Shown: positions 34,260-43,006 of the stretch, piece by piece
Numbering within the stretch: the stretch's first letter is position 1
Layout: every line of letters starts with the position of its first letter
Source: Desulfobulbaceae bacterium
Lineage (GTDB): Bacteria; Desulfobacterota; Desulfobulbia; Desulfobulbales; Desulfobulbaceae
Direction of reading: 5' to 3'
Assembly (NCBI GenBank): GCA_019163135.1
Contig: JAFLKR010000033.1
Coordinates: 1-44,102, forward strand
DNA: 44,102 nt
Made by a program: the position numbers and the translations under genes
The notes under the pieces: model-generated
What the model was told of the DNA's origin: nothing
What the model saw: the letters and a program-made list of their open reading frames with translations, nothing else
Databases searched by the model: none

Positions 34260-34673
34260 ATGTGGAAAAAATCACTGGCACTGGCAGCATTACAATCAGC
34301 GTGCACCTCAACTTTGGTGCAGACACTGGGTATTGAATTTACTGCCATTGGGAACGATTTTATCGAGGCGCGGATGCCGGTGGATGAACGGACGATGCAG
34401 CCCAAGGGCTTCCTGCATGGTGGAGCTTCAGCCGCCTTGGCGGAAACGTTGGGCGGCGCAGGGGCCTATCTCTCTGTGGACGAAGGCATAACCTGTGTCG
34501 GCCTGGAAATAAATGCCAACCACGTTCGACCTGCGCCACGAGGATGGGTTATCGGTCGCGCAACCTGTCTGCACAAGGGGCGCACCACACAGGTCTGGGA
34601 CATTAAGATTCGGGACGAACAGAAAAACCTGGTCTGCATTGCTCGCTTGACAGTTGCGGTGCTACAAGCCTGA
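34260..34673 (+). CDS. PaaI/YdiI-type hotdog thioesterase
   Basis: 137 aa from ATG 34260, preceded by AAAGGA. The hotdog fold is shown by GFLHGGASAALAETLGGAGAYL (residues 50-71), with His53-Gly-Gly and the catalytic-type Glu62, and by GLEINANHVRPAPRGWVIGRA. This arrangement is that of YdiI/MenI and PaaI enzymes, which hydrolyse aromatic acyl-CoA; in a menaquinone-using anaerobe, 1,4-dihydroxy-2-naphthoyl-CoA is a plausible substrate. The substrate is inference. A strong terminator follows 57 bp after the stop codon, so this is a single-gene unit. Confidence 0.88.
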   Translation: MWKKSLALAALQSACTSTLVQTLGIEFTAIGNDFIEARMPVDERTMQPKGFLHGGASAALAETLGGAGAYLSVDEGITCVGLEINANHVRPAPRGWVIGRATCLHKGRTTQVWDIKIRDEQKNLVCIARLTVAVLQA

Positions 34674-34730
34674 AACCTGGCGAAACTGGCAGACCTTTCA
34701 TCGCATATATAAGTAGTTCGTTCAAAAAAA

Positions 34731-34766
34731 AAAGCACTTACTCGCAATGAGATAAGTGCTTTTTTT
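34731..34766 (+). terminator. Rho-independent terminator of the thioesterase gene
   Basis: AAAGCACTTA pairs with TAAGTGCTTT (10 bp), with CTC/GAG extending the stem inside, and a run of seven T follows. An A-run precedes it, so it can also stop transcription of the lysine-rich microprotein gene coming from the right. Confidence 0.92.
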
Positions 34767-34861
34767 AGTAACTTCAGAAGTCCACCCAAGCAGAGGGGCT
34801 ATTGCCCCTGCAGTACCATCCCGTCCCTCTTCCAGGTGTTTTTTCTTGAAAACTAACCCGA

Positions 34862-34975
34862 TCAGATTTTTTTCTTGGGCTGTTTATCGACCTTGCTCTT
34901 TTCTTTCTGTTTTTGCTTTTCACTGCTCTGTTTCTGACTTTTATCCTTGTCTTTTTTGCCGCCTTTGTCGCCCAT
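34862..34975 (-). CDS. Lysine-rich microprotein (37 aa)
   Basis: On the minus strand ATG 34975 to TGA 34862 encodes 37 residues: MGDKGGKKDKDKSQKQ at the start and QPKKKI at the end, with 15 Lys, several Gln, Ser and Asp, and only two bulky apolar residues after the start. AAGGAG lies 8 bases before the ATG, a near-perfect ribosome binding site. The bidirectional terminator at 34731-34766 is downstream. I recall similar short KGGKKDK-type hypothetical proteins in other delta-proteobacteria. The composition suggests a disordered protein that binds nucleic acid or polyphosphate. A longer frame on this strand (to 35055) is in another phase and lacks a ribosome binding site. Confidence 0.75.
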   Translation of the reverse strand: MGDKGGKKDKDKSQKQSSEKQKQKEKSKVDKQPKKKI

Positions 34976-35335
34976 GGTCTTGCTCCTTTTTCAATATTGC
35001 GTTTCAGGTTCCAGATAAAAAATACGGAATTGATCCCACGGTAGATGTGCTCCATTTATAATATACCGAATTTTTCGAAAAGAAAGAGCTGCCGTGAGTT
35101 TTTTCCCAGGAGCTACCGACGGGAAACGGTTGGCATCCCGGATAGCAAGTCGCCCCTTTCCCCCATCATGCCGGCCGCATCTTCCCCCAAGAGCATCACT
35201 TATTTCCCCCTCAGCCAGCACCACTCCGGCAACCGGATTGCGCTTTAAAAACAGCCACATCTACGGCCGCCTGAAATTGTACCCACCCGAACTTTGTATT
35301 GATTTTTCTGATTATCGGTATATAGAAGACCGATA
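34976..35335. other. Intergenic region upstream of the tRNA, no gene
   Basis: No frame here has a good start signal. The left part should hold the promoter of the microprotein gene (TATATT/TTATAA on the minus strand near 35060). The right part has ATCGGT (35314-35319) and ACCGAT (35329-35334) as a perfect inverted repeat flanking TATATA (35319-35324), which is the best -10 candidate for the tRNA; TTGTAT at 35294 is a weak -35 with a 19-base spacer. Confidence 0.35.
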
Positions 35336-35433
35336 AGACTGGTCGAGCTGGCTGGCGCCGGCCGCGGGCTTCAACCCCGTTGGGTAACCTGTGAAAAGGA
35401 AACCGTTTGGTTCGATTCCAAAACCAGTCTCCA
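35336..35433 (+). tRNA. selC: tRNA-Sec-like gene, anticodon UCA
   Basis: The sequence folds as a selenocysteine-type tRNA. Acceptor AGACTGGT (35336-35343) pairs fully with ACCAGTCT (35423-35430), 8 bp. The D arm has 6 bp, GCTGGC/GCCGGC, and a 4-base loop TGGC. The anticodon stem GCGGG/CCCGT encloses CTTCAAC with TCA at 35371-35373. A long variable arm (35381-35405) and the T arm TTTGG-TTCGATT-CCAAA follow. The 6-bp D stem, UCA anticodon and long arm are the marks of bacterial tRNA-Sec. Odd points: no G73 (T if the acceptor has 7 bp and CCA 35431-35433 is encoded; C if 8 bp), and a variable stem broken by AA/AA. It could be a diverged or decayed copy. Confidence 0.75.
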
Positions 35434-35627
35434 TCGCAACCACTAACAATTGCTCAGGGTGTCGCCCTGTGTTCCTGTTGCCAGGTGTACACTCTCCGTA
35501 CACAAACAGTTAGCTCTCGGCCGCAAGGTCATAAAATCTTTGCCGGAAATCCATCGCGCTCCGCCACCTCTGCGCCATCGTTGAAGCGGCCAAGATGCTG
35601 CGGGGAACGGTAGGGATAATGGACCCC

Positions 35628-36545
35628 TCAGGCGAGGCCAGCCGGGTTTTCCTGGGCCGCCGCTGCCATCAGATGTTCAGCAAAGGCGGCGGCAGCTGGC
35701 GGCATTGCCCTGTTCCTGCGCCGGATCAAATAAAAAGGCCGCTCTCCGGAGATATCCTCCAGCACCAGCGCCACCAGGGTGCCCCGATACAAATCTTCGG
35801 CAATGGATCGCTTAGAGAGCATCGAAAGACCGAGACCGGCCTTGACCGCCTCCTTGACCGCCTCATTGGAACCCAGCATTGCCACCTCCTGCAGATCGGT
35901 TTCCTTATACCCCTGGGTTTCGAGTATCTGGGCGGTCACCTTTCTCGTTCCCGACCCCGGTTCCCTAAAAATAAAAGGCTGTTTGAACAGGTCCGCGACC
36001 GCGAGGGGCTGCGCTTTGATCATGGAGCTGGCCGGATGCGCCACCAGGGTGAGGGTGTCCTCGAAAAGCGGGAGCCACTCCAGTCCCTTCTCGTTCCATA
36101 TCGCCCCGACCAGACCGAGATCATATTCCCCATCCATCACTTTTTTGGCTATCGCCCGAGATCCACTGATATGCACCACGGTTTTGATGGCAGGGAATTG
36201 ATCGCGAAAACTGCTGATCAATTTCGGCAGAATATACGTCCCTGGAATGGTGCTGGCGCCGATAAAGATGTTGCCGGTGAGATTGCCGTTATACTGCTCC
36301 AGAGCCTGCAGGGTTTCCTGCTGGAGGCGCAGTATTTTAACGGCATAGCTGTACAGCAGGCGTCCCACCGGCGTGGGTTCGACCTCCCGCCCCAGGCGAT
36401 CAACCAGTTTCTGGCCAAGTTCCTCTTCGAGATTGCGAATATGATCGCTCACCGTCGGTTGCGAGAGCCGCACGGCTTCAGCAGCTTTGGTAAAACTTTT
36501 CAGCTCGACAACCTTGCAGAATACATCCAGTTTTTTTATTTCCAT
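35628..36545 (-). CDS. LysR-family regulator, selenium-metabolism-associated type
   Basis: 305 aa from ATG 36545, with AAGGTGA 6 bases upstream; longer frames to 36608 lack a ribosome binding site. Winged helix-turn-helix at residues 1-60 (LDVFCKVVELKSFTKAAEAVRLSQPTVSDHI, shown in parts), then a substrate-binding domain (about 90-295; FIGASTIPGTYILPKLI, GSGTRKV). The sequence style FCKVVELKSFTKAAEA...LGREVEPTPVG...GASTIPG is that of the LysR group annotated as selenium metabolism-associated; I base this on memory of the family. Its place next to the tRNA-Sec-like gene, 195 bp away and pointing toward it, supports the idea. The target genes are not in this window. Confidence 0.85.
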   Translation of the reverse strand: MEIKKLDVFCKVVELKSFTKAAEAVRLSQPTVSDHIRNLEEELGQKLVDRLGREVEPTPVGRLLYSYAVKILRLQQETLQALEQYNGNLTGNIFIGASTIPGTYILPKLISSFRDQFPAIKTVVHISGSRAIAKKVMDGEYDLGLVGAIWNEKGLEWLPLFEDTLTLVAHPASSMIKAQPLAVADLFKQPFIFREPGSGTRKVTAQILETQGYKETDLQEVAMLGSNEAVKEAVKAGLGLSMLSKRSIAEDLYRGTLVALVLEDISGERPFYLIRRRNRAMPPAAAAFAEHLMAAAAQENPAGLA

Positions 36546-37131
36546 TTTGGTCACCTTGCTTTTCTGGAATTTAAGAGGGATCACCAACAGCCTGATACCG
36601 CGATACACGCTGCGCTCTCACCTCGACAGGCAGAAAACCTCCAGAGGGTATCAGGCACGGATGCAGGCGAAAGCTTGCTTGGCTGAACTGCTCATTGAAG
36701 CCGCAGCATACCCGCGCAGCAAGAACAGATCCCAAAAAGTATTTATTATACCGCATCGCCATTCCGGATGGGAACAAACAATCCTGCGGGTTGCCTGCAT
36801 AACTTCTCCTTGAGGAGCAGATTATACTCTCTTGCGAGAGTTAATGCGCCCTCCCCCCGTGGCCATCGCCATCGCAACCTACTGAATAACAAGACAAATA
36901 CTTATTTTCAGGGGCGACATCCTTTTGCAACCGCAGTCCGCGATTGCCCCTATGTCCGGGAAGAAGTTGACTCCGTCCCGCAGTCGCTCGGCCGTACAAT
37001 TTTCCACAACAAGAGAAAGATAATCCTACCTTCGATTTGGCTCTTGTTGCCTTGGGCAATATCAGTAATATTATAATCTGATCTTGCCCTTTCAAATCGG
37101 TTTCTAACGATGTGGAGTGTTCGGTGATTGA
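36546..37131. other. Gene-poor region upstream of the LysR gene
   Basis: No convincing coding frame. Two small hairpins lie side by side: CTCCT-TG-AGGAG (36806-36817) and ACTCTC-TTGC-GAGAGT (36826-36841); they are 260-300 bp from the LysR start and could be regulator sites. TATAAT occurs near 37070 without a good -35. A 139-codon minus-strand frame (36841-37260) has no ribosome binding site and an unnatural composition. Confidence 0.35.
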
Positions 37132-37338
37132 TACTTTGATGAAGAACAGCGTCTTAAAGACTTGTGCCCCGAGGCAATCGCTGATGAATGCGACCTCCTT
37201 TCCGGGGAGCGGATCGTCACCAACGAAAGCCCCCCCTCGTACACTGAAAAACTTGGGCACGCCCCGAAGCGCCGCTTGGTGACCGGCACCGTCTCGAACC
37301 AGTGGATCGGCGGCATCCGGGTCGGCTACATTTTTTGA
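37132..37338 (+). pseudogene. Possible remnant of a protein 3' end (68 codons)
   Basis: A frame bounded by TGA at 37129 and TGA at 37336 encodes YFDEEQRLKDLCPEAIADEC... and ends in SNQWIGGIRVGYIF. It has no start codon near its beginning, yet composition and codon use look like a real protein. The alternating last strand with terminal Phe is the usual end of an outer-membrane beta-barrel. I interpret it as the C-terminal remnant of a lost gene; a chance open frame in GC-rich DNA is the alternative. Confidence 0.35.
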
Positions 37339-37583
37339 TCAACCTTTGACTTTGCTGAAGGGGACGTTGTCCAAGGAGTTCGGACCTCTCCTCTCCGCGG
37401 GTATATCTCCCTCAGTTCTCCCCCGGTTTGATCCTTAGAGGACACCGGGATAACCAAAGGCCTTCACCCAGGTATTCCCCCCTTAAAGTTCAGGGAGCCG
37501 AAAACAGCTACCGGTCTGCCGGATGCCCACGACCCGTCATCTCGTAACGCCCACCCCATTATTCCAGAAGGAGGGAAGAACTC

Positions 37584-40325
37584 ATGGCAAAGTCAAAGAT
37601 CATCGATGTCACCGAACAAAAGCGGCTGAACGAGGCCCGCGAGTCGGGGGTCCCCTGGAAGAAATGGGGGCCGTATCTCAGCGAGCGCCAGTGGGGCACG
37701 GTTCGCGAGGACTACAGCGAGGATGGCAACGCCTGGGACTATTTCACCCACGATCATTCCCGCTCACGGGCCTACCGGTGGGGCGAAGACGGTCTGGGCG
37801 GCATCTGCGACGATAAGCAACTGCTGTGTTTTGCCCTGGCCTTGTGGAACGAGCGCGACCCTATCCTCAAGGAGCGGTTGTTCGGTCTGACCAACAGCCA
37901 GGGCAACCATGGCGAGGATGTCAAAGAGTATTACTTCTACCTTGACAGCACGCCTACCCACTCCTACATGAAGTACCTCTACAAGTATCCCCAAAGGGAG
38001 TTTCCCTACCAGGACCTGATCGAGAAAAACCGGGCTCGGTCGCGGGAAGAGTTCGAGTACGAACTGCTCGACACCGGCATCTTCGACGACGACCGCTACT
38101 TTGATGTATTCGTCGAATATGCCAAGGAAGGCCCGGAGGATGTGCTCATCCGGATCACCGTGCACAATCGCGGTCCGGAAACGGCGCGGCTTCGCCTGTT
38201 GCCGACCCTCTGGTTCCGTAACACCTGGTCGTGGGGAGAAGATAATCAAAAGCCTTGCCTGCGCGAGGCCGCCCCAGGAACGATCCAGGTCTCACACCAT
38301 GAACTCGGTGAGTATCGACTGTATTGCGACAGCGCGCCGGAACTGCTGTTCACCGAGAACGAAAGCAATACTCAACGACTCTGGGGGCAGCCCAGTGCTT
38401 CACCCTATGTCAAGGATGGGTTCCACGCCGCGCTCATCTCGGGCGAGGGTGCGGCGGTCAATCCCGCCAAAGCCGGCACCAAGGCCGCGGCCCACTATGT
38501 CCTCGATGTGGACGGCGGCGGCAGCGAGACCGTCTGCCTGCGGCTCACGGCCGCCCATCTGGACAAGGCCTTCAGCGAATTTGAGCGGATCTTCAAGGCC
38601 CGGATCGCCGACGCCGACGAATTCTACCAGCGGATTACGCCGCAGACGCTGAGCGAAGACGAGCGGAGGGTCCATCGTCAGGCCCTGGCGGGGATGCTCT
38701 GGGGCAAGCAATTCTACCACTTCGACCTGGAGCAGTGGCTGATGGAGCACAAGAGCCATCCCCTGCTCGAATCCGCCCGCAAGGATGTGCGCAACACCGA
38801 GTGGTTCCACATGCTCAATGCCGACGTCATCTCCATGCCCGACAAGTGGGAATACCCGTGGTATGCGGCCTGGGATCTGGCCTTCCACACAGTAGCCCTG
38901 TCCCTGGTGGATTTCGATTTTGCCAAGGAACAGTTGCTGCTGATGCTGCGCAATCTCTATGTCCACCCCAACGGCCAGATCCCCGCCTACGAATGGAATT
39001 TCAGCGATGTCAATCCACCGGTGCATGCCTGGGCTACACTCTGGCTGTACAAATATGAGAGGGGGCTGGGCCGGGCTGACCTGCGCTTCCTGGAACGGTC
39101 CTTTCAGGGGCTGATGCTTAACTTCAACTGGTGGGTGAACCGTAAGGATCCGGCCGGCCGCAACGTCTTTGCCGGCGGCTTTCTCGGGCTGGACAACATC
39201 GGCGTCTTCGACCGCAGCGCCCAGTTGCCCACGGGCGGCTCGCTGGAGCAGGCAGACGGCACGGCCTGGATGGCGTTCTACTGTCAGAACATGCTCGAAA
39301 TCGCCCTGATCCTGATCGAATACGACCCGATCTATGAAGAGGTCGCCTTCAAATTCATCCAGCATTTCATGTGGATTTCCTACGCCATGGACCGCATCGG
39401 TGAGCATCACGACGAGATGTGGGACGAAGAGGACGGATTCTTCTACGACCTGCTGCGGTTGCCGAATGGCCAGGCCATGCGGTTGAAGGTCCGGTCGCTG
39501 GTGGGGTTGCTGCCGCTCTGCGCCTCCACGGTGTTCGAGGCGGATTCGGTGACCCGCTATCCGAAACTGATGGAAATGATCACCCAGTTTAAGAAACGCC
39601 ACCCGGAGCTGGTTTCCCATGTGGCTCCAACCGACCAGGGATTTACTGGCTTTCAAGGTCGAAAGCTGCTGTCGATCCTCAACAAGGAAAAACTGGAGCG
39701 GGTGCTCGGCTACATGCTCGACGAACAGGAGTTCCTGGGGCCGCATGGCATCCGCTCGCTGTCGCGCTATCATCTGAAGCACCCGTTCACATTCTGGGTG
39801 GGACATGAAGCGTACAAGGTGCAGTATCTGCCGGCCGAATCGAATACCGGCATGTTCGGCGGTAACTCTAATTGGCGGGGCCCGGTGTGGATGCCGGTCA
39901 ATGCGCTGATCGTTCGGGCACTGATCAATCTGTACAATTTCTACGGCGATGAATTCAAGGTGGAGTGTCCGACCGGGTCCGGCCACTTGATGAACCTGTT
40001 TGAGGTCGCCCAGGAGCTCTCCCGCCGGCTGACAGGCACCTTCCTGCGCGATGCCGACGGACAGCGGCCAGTGTACGGTGGTTCGGCCAAGTTTCAGAAC
40101 GATCCGCACTGGCGCGACCTGATCCTGTTCTATGAGTATTTCCAAGGCGATAACGGGGCCGGGCTCGGGGCCAGCCACCAGACCGGGTGGACCGGCCTGG
40201 TCGCCCCCCTGCTGGATATCTTCGGACGCCTTGATGCCAAGACCATGTTGGATTCCGAACGTGGCCACCTCTTCGAGCGGCTTGTAAAAGAACAGGTGGG
40301 CGGGAACGCAACCGGCCATAAATAA
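37584..40325 (+). CDS. GH63-like glucosidase (MGH1-type glycoside hydrolase)
   Basis: 913 aa, cytoplasmic (no signal peptide), AAGGAGG before ATG 37584. The N-terminal 380 residues are a beta-sandwich domain with a conserved [21 protein letters not shown] opening. The C-terminal (alpha/alpha)6 barrel has [12 protein letters not shown] with the probable general acid Asp431 and [15 protein letters not shown] (763-773), typical of GH63/GH-clan G. Such proteins of about 900 aa occur in many bacteria as 'glucosidase' with uncertain substrate, probably alpha-glucosides. The GH13 gene follows after 9 bp and further glucan and polyphosphate genes come next, so a role in internal glucan or solute turnover is likely. 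Confidence 0.88.
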   Translation: MAKSKIIDVTEQKRLNEARESGVPWKKWGPYLSERQWGTVREDYSEDGNAWDYFTHDHSRSRAYRWGEDGLGGICDDKQLLCFALALWNERDPILKERLFGLTNSQGNHGEDVKEYYFYLDSTPTHSYMKYLYKYPQREFPYQDLIEKNRARSREEFEYELLDTGIFDDDRYFDVFVEYAKEGPEDVLIRITVHNRGPETARLRLLPTLWFRNTWSWGEDNQKPCLREAAPGTIQVSHHELGEYRLYCDSAPELLFTENESNTQRLWGQPSASPYVKDGFHAALISGEGAAVNPAKAGTKAAAHYVLDVDGGGSETVCLRLTAAHLDKAFSEFERIFKARIADADEFYQRITPQTLSEDERRVHRQALAGMLWGKQFYHFDLEQWLMEHKSHPLLESARKDVRNTEWFHMLNADVISMPDKWEYPWYAAWDLAFHTVALSLVDFDFAKEQLLLMLRNLYVHPNGQIPAYEWNFSDVNPPVHAWATLWLYKYERGLGRADLRFLERSFQGLMLNFNWWVNRKDPAGRNVFAGGFLGLDNIGVFDRSAQLPTGGSLEQADGTAWMAFYCQNMLEIALILIEYDPIYEEVAFKFIQHFMWISYAMDRIGEHHDEMWDEEDGFFYDLLRLPNGQAMRLKVRSLVGLLPLCASTVFEADSVTRYPKLMEMITQFKKRHPELVSHVAPTDQGFTGFQGRKLLSILNKEKLERVLGYMLDEQEFLGPHGIRSLSRYHLKHPFTFWVGHEAYKVQYLPAESNTGMFGGNSNWRGPVWMPVNALIVRALINLYNFYGDEFKVECPTGSGHLMNLFEVAQELSRRLTGTFLRDADGQRPVYGGSAKFQNDPHWRDLILFYEYFQGDNGAGLGASHQTGWTGLVAPLLDIFGRLDAKTMLDSERGHLFERLVKEQVGGNATGHK

Positions 40326-40334
40326 GGAGGACTT

Positions 40335-41822
40335 ATGACCGATAGACAGGCTTCATCGCTCTACCAGATCAACACCCGAGTCTGGCTGACGGAACGCTCA
40401 CGCACGCTTGGCAAGCAAGCGACCTTGGACGATATTCCGGACGCCGACCTAGATCGACTTGCCGAACTGGGATTTGACTGGCTCTGGCTGTTGAGCGTCT
40501 GGCAGACCGGCCCGGCGGCGCAGGCGATCTCGCGATCCAATCCCCGGTGGGGCCGCGAATTTGCCGAAACGCTGCCAGATCTCAAAAACGAAGACATTGC
40601 CGGCTCCGGGTTCGCCATCCAAAGCTACACCGTGCATCGCGATCTGGGTGGCGACGCAGCGCTCGCCCGCCTGCGGCAGCGATTACAGGAACGCGGTCTC
40701 AAGCTGATGCTCGATTTTGTCCCCAACCACATGGCCCCGGATCACCCCTGGGTCGACCAGCATCCGGAGTACTTTGTTCCTGGCAGCGAAACGGATTTGG
40801 CCCATGCGCCGCAAAACTACTGCCGCATGCAGACCAAAAACGGACAACTGGTGCTGGCCTATGGCCGGGATCCTTACTTTGACGGCTGGCCCGACACCCT
40901 GCAACTCAACTACGGCAACCCGGCATTACAGCAGGCGATGATCGGCGAACTGGAGCGAATCGCCGGGCAATGCGACGGCGTGCGCTGCGACATGGCCATG
41001 CTGGTCTTGCCGGAGATTTTTGAACGGACTTGGTCGATTCCGGCGCAGTCTTTCTGGCCGTGGGCTATGCAGCGAGTGCGGGAGAAGACACCGGGCTTCT
41101 GTTTCATGGCCGAGGTCTACTGGGATATGGAATGGACCCTGCAGCAACAGGGATTCGATTACACCTACGACAAACGGTTGTACGACCGTCTCCGCGCCCG
41201 GCACACCCGGCCAGTACGGGAACATCTCCACGCCGAGCTTGCTTATCAGAACAAGTCCGCCCGCTTCCTGGAAAACCACGACGAACCGCGGGCGGCGGCT
41301 ACCTTTCCTCCCGAGGTGCATGAGGCGGCAGCAGTCATTACCTTCCTCTCACCCGGGCTGCGTTTCTTCCATCAGGGGCAATTCCAGGGTCACCGAAAAC
41401 GCATCTCGCCCCATCTGGTGCGAGCCCCGGAGGAACCGATCGACCAGCGACTGGCACAGTTCTACGACCGGTTACTGGCCGTGCTGCGTGATCCTGCTGT
41501 GCGCAACGGCTGCTGGCAATTGCTCGAATGCAACCCCGCCTGGGACGGCAACTGGACTTCCGACAGCTTCGTGGCCTATTCCTGGACGGGAAAAAAAGAT
41601 GACGAAAAGCGCCTGGTAGCGGTCAACTATTCGGATCACCAGAGCCAGTGCTACGTGGCAATCCCGTGGGGTGCGCTTGCAGGACAGATGTGGCACCTGC
41701 GTGACCGGATGGGGACGGCTCATTTTAAGCGGAGCTGCGATGATTTAGCAGCGAGAGGCCTCTATCTGGACATGTCGGCATGGGCCTTTCACATTTTCGA
41801 GGTATGCACAGCGGGGGCCTAG
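40335..41822 (+). CDS. GH13 alpha-amylase-family enzyme
   Basis: 495 aa with AAGGAGG before ATG 40335. All four GH13 regions are present: DFVPNH (127-132), GVRCDMAML with nucleophile Asp219, FMAEVYW with acid/base Glu260, and ENHDEP with Asp316. The barrel is compact and there is no signal peptide, so it works in the cytoplasm. The C-terminal 100 residues form a small beta domain. The family covers hydrolases and transglycosylases; the exact activity is not shown. It overlaps functionally with the GH63-like gene 9 bp upstream, and the two are certainly one operon. Confidence 0.9.
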   Translation: MTDRQASSLYQINTRVWLTERSRTLGKQATLDDIPDADLDRLAELGFDWLWLLSVWQTGPAAQAISRSNPRWGREFAETLPDLKNEDIAGSGFAIQSYTVHRDLGGDAALARLRQRLQERGLKLMLDFVPNHMAPDHPWVDQHPEYFVPGSETDLAHAPQNYCRMQTKNGQLVLAYGRDPYFDGWPDTLQLNYGNPALQQAMIGELERIAGQCDGVRCDMAMLVLPEIFERTWSIPAQSFWPWAMQRVREKTPGFCFMAEVYWDMEWTLQQQGFDYTYDKRLYDRLRARHTRPVREHLHAELAYQNKSARFLENHDEPRAAATFPPEVHEAAAVITFLSPGLRFFHQGQFQGHRKRISPHLVRAPEEPIDQRLAQFYDRLLAVLRDPAVRNGCWQLLECNPAWDGNWTSDSFVAYSWTGKKDDEKRLVAVNYSDHQSQCYVAIPWGALAGQMWHLRDRMGTAHFKRSCDDLAARGLYLDMSAWAFHIFEVCTAGA

Positions 41823-42018
41823 GCTACAGTCATCAAAGGCGGTAAACTGGCTGAGCATACCCAAAGGTGGAGAGATCTTCGATCAAGCTGATCGGGTACC
41901 GAGAGCGGCTATCAACCAGATGACGCTTCAGGCTGTTGCAAAAGGCTTAACCGGCAAAGAACACCGGATGGATAAAGTTATCGAACGTTTTAATAAAAAT
42001 GCACGCAGGAGGCCTGTG

Positions 42019-42831
42019 ATGGGTAAAGCAAAAAAAGATCCTAAAACCACCGAAAAAACGAAACTGGATCGCAAGGAGTATGACACCGAAATGGCCAAGA
42101 TGCACGGGGAACTGGTCAAATTGCAGCAATGGGTTGTCAACAAGGGGCTCAAGGTCTGTATCGTTTTTGAAGGACGAGATGGCGCTGGCAAGGGCGGCAC
42201 CATCAAGGCAATCACCGAGCGGGTCAGCCCAAGAACCTTTCGGGTCATTGCCCTGCCCACCCCGACCGAACGCGAGAAATCACAGATGTATGCGCAGCGC
42301 TATATTCCTCATTTTCCGGCGGCGGGCGAAGTCGTCATTTTCGACCGAAGCTGGTACAACCGGGCCGGCGTGGAGCGAGTGATGGGGTTTTGCACCGATC
42401 AACAGGCCAAACGTTTTCTGGAGGTTGTACCGGCCTTTGAAAAGATGATGCTGGAATCAGGCATTATCCTGCTCAAATATTGGTTGGAAGTTAATCCGGA
42501 AGAACAGACCCGGCGCCTGACCGCCCGGATTGATGATCCTAGAAAAATCTGGAAGCTTTCTCCGATGGATCTCAAATCTTACGACCGGTGGGATGACTAT
42601 ACCCGGGCCCGCGATGAGATGTTCGCCGCCACCGACACCCCTTGGGCACCCTGGCAGGTGGTCCGTTCGGACGACAAAAAGCGGGCACGGCTGAACATCA
42701 TCAGCCATCTGCTCCACGCCATTGAGTACAAAGAGTTGAAGGGAGAAAAGATAGTGCTGCCGAAACGGAAAATCGGCAAGACCTACGAGGAAAAAGGGTA
42801 TCCGTTCAAATTTATTCCGGAGAAATATTAA
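42019..42831 (+). CDS. ppk2: Polyphosphate kinase 2
   Basis: 270 aa from ATG 42019, which follows AGGAGG at 6 bases; an upstream frame from 41920 lacks a good site. The PPK2 domain shows Walker A GRDGAGKGG (52-60), Walker B FDRSWYNRAGVERV (Asp109) and the lid Arg residues in the TPTEREKSQMYAQRY segment; DDPRKIWKLSPMD follows. PPK2 uses polyphosphate to phosphorylate ADP, AMP or GDP. Single-domain length fits class I or III. It sits between the GH13 gene and glycogen phosphorylase, both on the same strand, which ties polyphosphate and glucan use together. Confidence 0.93.
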   Translation: MGKAKKDPKTTEKTKLDRKEYDTEMAKMHGELVKLQQWVVNKGLKVCIVFEGRDGAGKGGTIKAITERVSPRTFRVIALPTPTEREKSQMYAQRYIPHFPAAGEVVIFDRSWYNRAGVERVMGFCTDQQAKRFLEVVPAFEKMMLESGIILLKYWLEVNPEEQTRRLTARIDDPRKIWKLSPMDLKSYDRWDDYTRARDEMFAATDTPWAPWQVVRSDDKKRARLNIISHLLHAIEYKELKGEKIVLPKRKIGKTYEEKGYPFKFIPEKY

Positions 42832-42839
42832 GGAGAGGA

Positions 42840-42859
42840 GGCAACGCCAGCACGTTGCC
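42840..42859 (+). other. Hairpin after ppk2
   Basis: GGCAACG and CGTTGCC pair perfectly around a 6-base loop 8 bp after the ppk2 stop. No T-run follows, so it may stabilise the mRNA end rather than end transcription. The rest of the 175-bp gap holds no gene. Confidence 0.35.
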
Positions 42860-43006
42860 CGGCCTTGGTGAACGGAACATGGAGCCCGACCGGCCTTTGC
42901 TTTGCTGTGCTGTGCCCTTTTGACTAAACTGACCGGCACCGGACTCCATTGACCGCCTTCTGATTGTTCAGTGCGTAGCGCCCCATACAGGTCTCGGAGA
43001 GATACC

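Noticed and set aside
34991-35260. 89-codon minus-strand frame upstream of the microprotein
   Set aside because: No ribosome binding site and no recognisable domain; it would cover the expected promoter of the microprotein gene.
37129-37131. In-frame TGA read as selenocysteine, given the selC-like gene nearby
   Set aside because: The frame upstream meets TAA after a few codons, there is no start codon, no CxxU-type motif and no clear downstream stem-loop.
36841-37260. 139-codon minus-strand frame as a gene
   Set aside because: No ribosome binding site, odd composition, and it overlaps a better plus-strand frame; it looks like a chance frame in GC-rich DNA.
34991-37583. Integrated genetic island at the tRNA-Sec-like gene
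   Set aside because: selC is a known integration site, but no integrase, no direct repeat of the tRNA 3' end and no mobile gene is seen on either side.
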